A stretch of DNA of 50,520 bases from an uncultured Clostridia bacterium (GTDB lineage: Bacteria; Bacillota; Clostridia; Christensenellales; UBA1242): NCBI GenBank assembly GCA_947624415.1, contig CANQKH010000011.1, positions 1-50,520 of the forward strand, read 5' to 3'. The position numbers were made by a program, and so were the translations under genes. How positions within the stretch are numbered: position 1 is the stretch's first letter; each line of letters starts with the position of its first letter. Of this stretch, positions 16,457 through 23,900 are shown piece after piece. The notes beneath the pieces are model-generated. The model saw nothing but the letters and a program-made list of their open reading frames with translations. It was not told the DNA's origin and ran no database searches.

Positions 16457-17806
16457 ATGTTTAAATACAAATCTGTTTACATATTGGGTATAGGAGGGAT
16501 AAGCCTTTCTGCCATTGCACGATTACTTAAAGCACAAGGGATAAGGGTTTGCGGGATTGATGCGGCAAGATCAAGCATGACCGATTTTTTAATAAAGGAA
16601 GGTATTGATGTAAAAATAGGAAAAGAATGTGCCAGTGCAGTATTTGAGAGCGAATGTGTAATTTATACTAGTGCTATTCCCGATGATAATCCTGATTTAA
16701 TTTTGGCAAGGCAACAAGGTAAGTCTATACTAACTAGAGCGGAGGCTCTTGCAATGCTTTCTTTTGGAAAAAATTGTATATCTGTGGCAGGTAGTCATGG
16801 CAAAACAACCACTACGGGCATGGTTGCGTCAATACTGTTGAAAAGTGGTTATGACCCCACAATTCACATTGGTGGAATTTTGAATAATATAAACTCCAAC
16901 CTTCAAATAGGAAAAGGGGATTTTTTTGTTACCGAGGCGTGTGAGTATAAGGATAGTTTTTTAAAATTAAATAATTTTATCTCTGTTATTTTAAATGTTC
17001 AAGAAGACCATTTAGATTATTTTAAGAATTTAGACAATATTTTTGCATCTTTCAACCAATTTATTAAAAATACTTCAAAAGATGGGGTTGTTATATTTAA
17101 TCATGATGAAGAGGATCAAAGATTGCATATAGGCGAGAGGAGATTTTTATCTTTCGGCATAAAGGATGGTGCTGTAGTAAAAGCAAAAAATATAACAGAG
17201 TATTCAAAGGGCAAATATCAATTTGATTTATGTTTGCTTGATAAAAAATTGGCAGAAATAAGACTGCCATGCTTTGGAGTTCATAACATCTATAATGCTT
17301 TGGCATCGTCATGTGTTGCAATCTTTTTAGGGTTGAGCGGTGAGGAAATAAAGGCTGGAATTGAGGATTTTAAAGGAATAAAAAGACGTTTTGAAATAAT
17401 AGAAGAAGAAAATCCACTTATTATTCATGATTATGCACATCACCCAACAGAAATTTTGTCTACAACAAAGGTTTGCAGGGAAATAATTGGAGACGGAAAA
17501 TTAATAGCGATTTTTCAACCCCATACTTTTTCACGCACACATGACTTGTATGATGAATTTCAAGCCTGTTTTAAATATTGTGATGAAGTTTGGATGCTTC
17601 CTATCTACCCGGCAAGGGAAAAGCCAATAAAAGGCATAAATTCATTGAATTTTTCAAAAGATTTAATAAAAAATAACGTAAAATCTCGATATTTTGATAC
17701 ATTTAATAAATGTAGAGAGGAAATAATTAAAAATAATGACAAGGCAGATATGTTTGCTATTCTTGGAGCAGGGGATATTGAGAAATTAGCCTATAGTTTA
17801 AAATAA
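16457..17806 (+). CDS. murC: UDP-N-acetylmuramate--L-alanine ligase
   Basis: MurC adds L-alanine to UDP-MurNAc in the cytoplasmic stage of peptidoglycan synthesis, using ATP. The 449 residues include the N-terminal UDP-binding motif YILGIGGISLSAIA, the ATP loop GSHGKTTTTGM, NVQEDHLDYF, and the C-terminal domain with HDYAHHPTEI and FQPHTFSRT. The ATG at 16457 is chosen because it matches the family start; an in-frame TTG at 16418 lies upstream of the promoter. The gene shares a short divergent region with murB, the next enzyme or previous enzyme in the same pathway. Confidence 0.95.
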   Translation: MFKYKSVYILGIGGISLSAIARLLKAQGIRVCGIDAARSSMTDFLIKEGIDVKIGKECASAVFESECVIYTSAIPDDNPDLILARQQGKSILTRAEALAMLSFGKNCISVAGSHGKTTTTGMVASILLKSGYDPTIHIGGILNNINSNLQIGKGDFFVTEACEYKDSFLKLNNFISVILNVQEDHLDYFKNLDNIFASFNQFIKNTSKDGVVIFNHDEEDQRLHIGERRFLSFGIKDGAVVKAKNITEYSKGKYQFDLCLLDKKLAEIRLPCFGVHNIYNALASSCVAIFLGLSGEEIKAGIEDFKGIKRRFEIIEEENPLIIHDYAHHPTEILSTTKVCREIIGDGKLIAIFQPHTFSRTHDLYDEFQACFKYCDEVWMLPIYPAREKPIKGINSLNFSKDLIKNNVKSRYFDTFNKCREEIIKNNDKADMFAILGAGDIEKLAYSLK

Positions 17807-17892
17807 TTTTCAAAAACTTGGTAACATTTATTTACTTTTTTATTTATTTATGCTAGAATATAGGGGTTAGTAGTAATAAAAGGGATAAATGT

Positions 17893-17967
17893 GCTGATGT
17901 GGCTCAGAGGTAGAGCACCACCTTGGTAAGGTGGTGGTCGCGGGTCCGATTCCCGCCATCAGCTCCA
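17893..17967 (+). tRNA. tRNA-Thr (anticodon GGT)
   Basis: A complete cloverleaf. Acceptor stem GCTGATG with CATCAGC, D arm GCTC/GAGC with a seven-base loop, anticodon stem CCACC/GGTGG with loop TTGGTAA (anticodon GGT at 17925-17927), T stem GCGGG/CCCGC, discriminator T and an encoded CCA. The T loop is TCCGATT: position 55, nearly always T (pseudouridine), is C at 17946. Confidence 0.95.
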
Positions 17968-17979
17968 TATAAAGTAAGT

Positions 17980-18012
17980 AAATTGTTTTCTTTTTTGAGA
18001 AGGCAATTTTTT
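17980..18012 (+). terminator. Terminator after tRNA-Thr
   Basis: AAATTG (17980-17985) with CAATTT (18004-18009), continued inward by TTTTCT/AGAAGG with two G-U pairs, then a short T tract. Confidence 0.65.
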
Positions 18013-18268
18013 GTAGAAAACACAATATGTAGTGATATGCAGTGCAGTTTAGCCACAACATACAGAGAAAATAAGTTTTAGCATATTTTTGCAAGAATAA
18101 AATATGTCTTCTTTTCTATTTCAAAAATTTTGATTTTTCTTTGATTAAAGGCAAAATTTGATTTTTTAGACGAAAAAGGGCAATCGCAAAATACTTTTGC
18201 GAAAATCAAAATAATAATCAAAAGAAATCAAATAAATCAAAATTTACAAATATTTTATTAGACATGGT
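18013..18268. other. Non-coding region with ATCAAA/TTTGAT array and hairpin
   Basis: This stretch has no gene that I can support. It holds a perfect 8-bp hairpin, TCGCAAAA-TAC-TTTTGCGA (18184-18202). It also holds seven copies of TTTGAT or its complement, at 18129, 18140, 18157, 18205, 18217, 18227 and 18236; an eighth at 18268 overlaps the -35 of the next operon. The four reverse copies are spaced 9-12 bases, close to one helical turn. Confidence 0.7.
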
Positions 18269-18298
18269 TTGATTTTGTCGCAGGTTGTGTGTTATAAT
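18269..18298 (+). promoter_or_regulatory. Promoter of the FtsZ-like operon
   Basis: TTGATT (18269-18274), 18-base spacer, extended -10 TGT-TATAAT (18293-18298). The -35 is part of the last TTTGAT motif of the array. Confidence 0.72.
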
Positions 18299-18316
18299 AT
18301 TAGTAGAGAGGTCGTT

Positions 18317-18598
18317 ATGCAGAAGCACAAAAAGTTGATCATCTTATATGTCTATGACGCTTTGAGATATGGAAGTCAAAACTGCCTTTTGCATCAAACA
18401 AAATTGGCGGAGCAAATAACCAAATATTGCGGCATACCTTGTGATAGAAAAACAATTGCACGCAACATTGATTACCTTCGGCAGTATGGTTGCGATATAG
18501 TTACAATCAAAGGAAAAGGTTGTTACATGAAGTCATATCCACGCTTTGGAGAAACAATAATGAATAATGTTGGGGAGAGAAGAGATGCGACCAATTGA
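18317..18598 (+). CDS. Small winged-helix (WYL-associated type) DNA-binding protein
   Basis: A 93-residue protein consisting of little more than a winged helix: KKLIILYVYDALRYGSQNCL, LHQTKLAEQITKYCGIPCDRKTIARNIDYLRQYGCDIVTIKGKGCYM. The pattern 'RKTIxRxIxxLxxxGxDI' is the recognition region seen at the N-terminus of WYL-domain regulators, but the WYL sensor domain is absent. It could be an autonomous repressor of its own operon, perhaps through the ATCAAA array upstream. The start at 18317 follows GAGAGG; an in-frame ATG/other start at 18269 lies within the promoter. It overlaps the next gene by 14 bases. Confidence 0.82.
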   Translation: MQKHKKLIILYVYDALRYGSQNCLLHQTKLAEQITKYCGIPCDRKTIARNIDYLRQYGCDIVTIKGKGCYMKSYPRFGETIMNNVGERRDATN

Positions 18599-18887
18599 AC
18601 CATTTGTGATGCCACTGTATAAGTGCAAGAATTGTGGAAAAGTTATTTCCGAACCTCAACTGCAATCCTTCAATATTTCATATAACGATTTATATTGTCG
18701 TGGAAGATGGTGCTTATGTGAAGAATGCATAGAAAAGGGTATAACAAGACCAAAAAGTGCTAGTTTTTCTAAAAAGGTTTTGGGTGAGAACGCGGTGGCA
18801 TTTTTGAGTGAATTGATAGAAATAATATCACGCTATAGGGTGGAATTAGGAGATGTATTTTATGGAGAAGATTATAACGGAGAATAA
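18585..18887 (+). CDS. Small zinc-ribbon protein of unknown function
   Basis: A 100-residue protein. C14-x2-C17 (YKCKNCGK) and C45-x2-C48 (CLCEECIEKG), with further Cys at 38 and 43, form a probable zinc site in the N-terminal half. The C-terminal half is a helix-rich acidic segment (VLGENAVAFLSELIEIISRYRVELGDV). I know no named family. GGGGAGAG precedes the ATG at 18585. It overlaps the wHTH gene upstream and the FtsZ-like gene downstream by 26 bases, so the three are almost certainly translated from one mRNA. Confidence 0.82.
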   Translation: MRPIEPFVMPLYKCKNCGKVISEPQLQSFNISYNDLYCRGRWCLCEECIEKGITRPKSASFSKKVLGENAVAFLSELIEIISRYRVELGDVFYGEDYNGE

Positions 18888-19542
18888 ACTTTCTATTAAG
18901 ATGATTGGTGTGGGCGATGCTGGAATTGAAGTTATTAAAGATTTTGGTAAAAGACATCTGCCCAACGTGGAGTGCCTTGATATGAACACCGAGTGGGCTG
19001 TTAAAACTGCCAACAAGTTTGTTAAAATTGGCGTAAATTTTACAAAGGGATTAGGTGCAGGTGCTCTTGTTGAAGTTGGCAGGCAAGCGGCAGAAGAAGA
19101 TAGGAAAGCCATTATTGAGGCAATAAAAGGTTGCAATCTTTTGATTGCTGTTGCAGGTCTTGGCGGAGGGACAGGCTCTGGAGCAACACCTGTGGTTGTT
19201 GAGACGGCAAAAGAACTAAAAATTCCTACAATTGTTTTTGTAACAATTCCACTTGAACTGGAGGGGAAATTTAGAAATAATAATGCTCAAAATGGTTTAG
19301 AGAAATTAAAAAGCATTGCAGATATTTTGTTTGTATTGTCAAACGAAAGATTTTTATCGGCAAATTTAGATTGGAGAGGAAGTTTTGTTGAATTTTATAA
19401 AGGAACTGACAATATTTTGCAAAGTAATATTTTGAAAGTTATTGACTTGTTTAATTCAAAAGCACAAGAAAATTCAATAAAAGACATTTTCAAATATGTC
19501 GAATTTGATAAATCTTCCTATATTGATATGTTTAAAAATTGA
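18862..19542 (+). CDS. Short FtsZ-like GTPase-domain protein
   Basis: The 226 residues align with the N-terminal GTP-binding half of FtsZ. They include SIKMIGVGDAGIEVI, LDMNTEW, TKGLGAGALVEVGRQAAEED, the tubulin signature GGGTGSGATP (101-110), and a strand-turn like the FtsZ VTxPxxxEG region (VTIPLELEGKFR). The T7 loop, which in FtsZ reads NxDFAD and activates the neighbour's GTPase, is not conserved (ENSIKDIFKYVE at about 203-214). The roughly 120-residue C-terminal domain and the SepF/FtsA-binding tail are absent. The ATG at 18862 follows AGGAGA eight bases upstream. The next gene starts 81 bases after the stop, so no missing domain is hidden there. Function unknown: a filament-capping or regulating partner of FtsZ is one possibility. 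Confidence 0.85.
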   Translation: MEKIITENKLSIKMIGVGDAGIEVIKDFGKRHLPNVECLDMNTEWAVKTANKFVKIGVNFTKGLGAGALVEVGRQAAEEDRKAIIEAIKGCNLLIAVAGLGGGTGSGATPVVVETAKELKIPTIVFVTIPLELEGKFRNNNAQNGLEKLKSIADILFVLSNERFLSANLDWRGSFVEFYKGTDNILQSNILKVIDLFNSKAQENSIKDIFKYVEFDKSSYIDMFKN

Positions 19543-19558
19543 TTAATTCAAGATTATT

Positions 19559-19586
19559 TTGTTTTTAAAAGATAATGTGTTATAAT
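19559..19586 (+). promoter_or_regulatory. Promoter of the dehydrogenase-like gene
   Basis: TTGTTT (19559-19564), 16-base spacer, extended -10 TGT-TATAAT (19581-19586). The style is the same as the promoter of the FtsZ-like operon. Confidence 0.6.
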
Positions 19587-19623
19587 TTTCATTATAAAAA
19601 CTAAATTTATTTTTGGAGGAGAG

Positions 19624-20496
19624 ATGAAAAATTATAAGATTTATTGCTTTGCCGATAAAGAAACATTTGGGAATAAATTGGATTTTGAACCTAACGTTGT
19701 TTTTCTAAAAGACGAGTATGATTTATTAGACAATAATGAAAATAAAATTATAGTTTACGACCCCGATTATTCAGGTTGGTGCTTTCCCAATGAAGTTTTA
19801 AAATTTAAAAATATAAAGGGTATATGTTTAGGCACGACAACGGCTAGTTATATTGATGAAGACTTGTGCAAGAAAAAGAATATTCCAATTTTAAATATTC
19901 CAAAATATTCAACGGACAGCGTAGCAGAATATATGGTTATGCTAATGTTTGCATTAGCAAAAAAACTTCCTTTGCAAATAAAGTCCAATTTCAAGCAGGA
20001 TTTTAACGAAAATTTCACACAGATGCAACTTAAAGGCAAACAAGTTGGCGTTGTTGGTCTTGGGAACATTGGTTTAAGATTTGCAAGCATTTGTGAAGGA
20101 ATTGGCATGAGTGTAAGTTATTGGGACAGAAAGAAAAAGGATGTTGAGTTTACATATAAGGGGCTAAAATCATTGTTTGAAGAGTCAGATGTTTTGTTTG
20201 TTGCCTTGACGACAAATAAAGAGACGATTGAGATTGTAACCGATGATATGTTGCGTTCATTAAAAAACACTGCCATTTTGCTAAGTGTAGGTGGCGCAAA
20301 TTTGTTTAATCATAATTTAGTAGTAGAAATGATGAAAAACAACAAATTGTTTGGCTATGGATTAGAGATTGAAAATAAGGGTGTTTTTGATTTTGAGGGG
20401 AACACCATGGTTACAAGCGAGTATGCATGGTTTACAAAAGAGTCGCAAGAAGCAAGGATTAAATTGTGGGTGGAAAACATTAAATCCCTTTTATAA
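19624..20496 (+). CDS. D-2-hydroxyacid dehydrogenase fold protein lacking catalytic Arg and His
   Basis: A 290-residue protein of the D-isomer 2-hydroxyacid dehydrogenase family by fold. It has an N-terminal substrate domain, the AEYMVMLMFALAKK helix, and the NAD site VGVVGLGNIGLRFA (G145-x-G147-x2-G150). In active members, 'NTARG' supplies the catalytic Arg and 'TPH' the catalytic His. Here the aligned positions read LLSVGGANL (Arg replaced by G223) and VTSEYAWFT (His replaced by E266), while a glutamate at about 248-250 remains. This suggests an NAD-binding pseudoenzyme or an altered reaction. GGAGGAG precedes the ATG. A terminator follows, so it is a single-gene transcript next to the FtsZ-like operon. 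Confidence 0.88.
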   Translation: MKNYKIYCFADKETFGNKLDFEPNVVFLKDEYDLLDNNENKIIVYDPDYSGWCFPNEVLKFKNIKGICLGTTTASYIDEDLCKKKNIPILNIPKYSTDSVAEYMVMLMFALAKKLPLQIKSNFKQDFNENFTQMQLKGKQVGVVGLGNIGLRFASICEGIGMSVSYWDRKKKDVEFTYKGLKSLFEESDVLFVALTTNKETIEIVTDDMLRSLKNTAILLSVGGANLFNHNLVVEMMKNNKLFGYGLEIENKGVFDFEGNTMVTSEYAWFTKESQEARIKLWVENIKSLL

Positions 20497-20514
20497 TGTT
20501 ACTAAAAAAAATAT

Positions 20515-20547
20515 TTGGACTGATTGCAAAATTCAGTCCATTTTTTA
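20515..20547 (+). terminator. Terminator after the dehydrogenase-like gene
   Basis: Stem TGGACTGA (20516-20523) with TCAGTCCA (20533-20540), then TTTTTT. Confidence 0.92.
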
Positions 20548-20693
20548 TTCATTAAAATCTTTTATCACGTCAAGCAACCTGTAATTTAAGGCCACGGGAA
20601 AGCCAAAGTCAATAAAATTTATATGCTGAAAATAAGCAAAAAACATTGAAAAAAGAAAAAAATAAAAATTTTTTTAAAAAAGCGTAAAATCAT

Positions 20694-20724
20694 TTGACAA
20701 TAGGGGGGGGGGCAATACTATAAT
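20694..20724 (+). promoter_or_regulatory. Distal promoter with a G10 tract in its spacer
   Basis: A consensus TTGACA (20694-20699) and TATAAT (20719-20724) are separated by 19 bases. Ten of those are an unbroken run of G (20703-20712). Homopolymer runs of this type slip during replication; loss of one or two G would bring the spacer to 18 or the optimal 17. Confidence 0.7.
20703..20712 (+). repeat. Homopolymeric G10 tract
   Basis: Ten consecutive G in an otherwise extremely A/T-rich intergenic region; I saw no other G or C run of this length in the window. Confidence 0.9.
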
Positions 20725-20731
20725 TAAGGTA

Positions 20732-20854
20732 TAGACAAAATATAATTATATCTTCAAAATTCAAAAAATAAATTTGTTTTGTCCAAAAGTTGACATAGAC
20801 TTAAAATTTTGACAAAATTCGACAAAAAATTGACATAAAATAAAATTTTGTCTA
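20732..20854. repeat. Inverted repeat pair flanking TTGACA-rich leader
   Basis: TAGACAAAAT (20732-20741) is the exact complement of ATTTTGTCTA (20845-20854). Between and beside them, three TTGACA sequences occur at 20790, 20809 and 20830, with repeated GACAAAA motifs. They may be operator half-sites or overlapping promoters. Confidence 0.6.
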
Positions 20855-20858
20855 CAAT
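20830..20858 (+). promoter_or_regulatory. Proximal promoter of the repeat surface protein
   Basis: TTGACA (20830-20835), 17-base spacer, TACAAT (20853-20858). The -10 overlaps the right arm of the inverted repeat. Confidence 0.72.
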
Positions 20859-20954
20859 AATTATATAATTAATATAAAATAAATTAAGCAAAAATTGTTA
20901 AACATATGAAAATTTAGTAAAAAAGAATAAAATCATACAAAAAAAGGAGGGGAT

Positions 20955-23900
20955 ATGAAAAAGATTATAAAATCAGGTATTTTTAAAACTTTTGTAATTA
21001 TAACCTGCCTTTTTATGAGCCTATCTTCATTAATGATTGGCTTAAACTTTTGTGGAATCATATATATGGAATCTGGCGACGCGTTCAATAGCAGTGATAG
21101 TTATACTACAATTGGCGAGATTTGGGATTCTTCCCATTCAAAGTTTATCAAAGGCACCCTTGATTCATTGCTCCAAGCAATAAGTGGAAGACAGGCGACC
21201 TCTTCCAATATGAAAAAATTAGAGGATATGACACCAGATTTTTTTGAAAATGGTTTGACATCCTCGACACTAAAGACTAATAATTCAAATAGAGAAATAG
21301 TTGTAACAATAGGAGGCCTAAAATGGACTCCAACATATCTTTCCAGAGATATGGATGATAATATTATTTTGACTCTTTGGCTCACCGATTCTAAACAAAT
21401 TGGCAATGAACTATTTGCACCTGGAAAAACATTTGATAGTCTCGGTCGTGCGACATGGAATTCTGGATATACTCCTAGCGGTGATACTTCAACTGCTCCC
21501 TATCCAGAAGATATGTATGGAACGTCATACATGAGAAGCGTGGTGTTAAATAATGGAGGATATTATAAGACATATACTCGGGATACCTCTCTGACATTGG
21601 CAACAAAATATGCATTGAGTGTTTTTGAAACGTTTACAATGGGCTCTTTTAGAAAGTATATTGTTACACCATATAATGTATCGTGGCAATACGAAGAATG
21701 TGCAAAAGATATATTCCATTGCACCTATAATTTGCCAAATGAGAGTTTGTCAACATTAAACACTGGATTTGAAAGAGGTCATGACTATACGGGTATAGAG
21801 CATTATACTGACTGGGGAGATGATTTTTTATGGCTTCCATCTTATACTGAAATAGGAGACGGAAATATTAATGGCATTTGGGGAACCTCGGTTGAACAAA
21901 GACGAAATTATGACGATACAGGGCTTCGCTCAGGATATGATTATGAAGCGGCTACTTTAATGACTTCAAATGGTTTTTATGTAGACGCTCTTTATGTTGA
22001 AAGCGTTTATGGTGTTCGCCCTGCATTTCACCTGAATTTATCCCTTGCGGCAGCATCTGCATTGACAATAAATGAATTATGGGATAGTTCTTCATCAGAA
22101 TTTGATTTAAATAATGTTAATACTTTATTGAGGACAATAAGTGGAAATAGCAGTGCTTCGATAACCAATACAGCTCCAGTTGACGATTTGGCAAACAAGA
22201 AAACTACAGCGGCTGATATTAATAAGGAAACAAAGATTTTAGTAACCATTGGCGGTTTAAACTGGACACCAACATTTCTTTCTAAAGATAAAAACAAGAA
22301 TACAATTTTAACATTGTGGCTTGATAACCCATCTCAATTATATGGTCTATATGGTAATAGTCCTTACTTTATTTTTAGTGGAGGGTTAGCACCATGGTCT
22401 CAGTATCCGGGCACATCAACACTTGTCAATTATCCGGCGAATATGTATGGGACTTCGTTTATGCGATCTGTTGTCCTAAATAATGGGGGACAATATGCAA
22501 CTAGCGACACTACCACTATAAGTTATGCACAATTTTCAGATTCTGTTTTTGCTCCATTTACAATGGGTGATTTAACAAAATATATAGTTACACCACAAGA
22601 TGTATCATGGCAGGAAAGCGATCAATCTGCAAAAACGTACTGGGGTGAAACATATAATTATCCAAATGAGGATTTGACAACGTCGACAGATTTTTGTCTA
22701 TTTAACACGTTTGGACGCCCACCGCAGACGGTGGCAGACTTAAATTATACAAGCAAAACTGGTTATACGGCTTGGGGCAAAGACTATTTATGGCTTCCGT
22801 CTGCATTCGAGATAGGCCGACTGAATGATGATACACAAGCCGGGTTATGGCAAGTTACATTTATGCAACGGCACCAAATAAATGAATCATGGCTTCGTTC
22901 TGGTGGCGAAGGCGGCATGGAAAATGCACAATGCAATATTTCATTGCTTATGGGGACAGGCACATACATTATGACAAAACAACTAGCGACCACCACGACA
23001 CTATATAACTATTCTGTTCGTCCTGCATTTCACTTAAATTTAACTGCTGTTTGTGAATCATTAAATACTTATAATATTACATTTTCCGGCAATGGTGGAA
23101 AAGTAAATGGTCGAACAAGCATAAATCATAGTGGATATGGCTATCACAAGAACGAGGATTTGACAGTTTATGCTGACCAGGACAGCATTCAAGACAGTGC
23201 AACTACACTATATTTATATAGGGCAGGATATAAATTTTTAGGGTTTACCACAAATTCATCTTCACCTTCAACTACAAATAAATTGTATGAAGTTAAAGAT
23301 GGGAAGTTTACAATTCCAAATTTGGGCAATGGTGGAACATTAACCTTATATGCTCAGTGGGAGGCACGTTCCTATAGCATTACATTTGACTCTGGGGGCA
23401 AAACATTGACAGAAGGGACGTTGCCAAGTTCAGTAACGTTAAATTATGACGATACTGGCACGACAAAATATACAATTCCACCAGCGAAGTCAAATATACC
23501 AAAAACACAAGGTTATGAATTTTCTGGTTGGAAAAATGAATCAAATAAGAAAATATACCAGCCCGAGCAACAAGTGGCAATAAAAGATTTATTCAATATT
23601 TCAACTCAGTCGGGAGTATATAATATTTCAAACATAACATTAACTGCAGAATGGACACCAATTACATATAAAGTTAAATTTGACCTAAATACAATTGATA
23701 TTAGAAATGAAAAACTTTTCACAACTCCAACAGGTTCGCCAAGCATAACCGACATGTCTTCTTCAAATTTAACTCCTTCAAATGGAATTTATACATTAAC
23801 TTATGACCAACTGTATTTAGTAGAAAATAATTTTGTATGTAATGGCTACCATCTCTTAGGATTTAGAACAAATGCAGGTGCAACGGTAACATTATATGGT

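Noticed and set aside
18129-18241. CRISPR array
   Set aside because: The repeats are six bases with 4-11-base gaps, not 25-36-base repeats with spacers, and no cas gene was seen.
18013-18316. Replication origin or DnaA box cluster
   Set aside because: The repeated motif is ATCAAA; no TTATCCACA-type boxes and no dnaA or dnaN nearby.
18862-19624. FtsZ-like gene as a frameshifted full-length ftsZ
   Set aside because: Only 81 bases separate its stop from the next gene, and the sequence there is a promoter, so there is no room for the missing 120-residue C-terminal domain in any frame.
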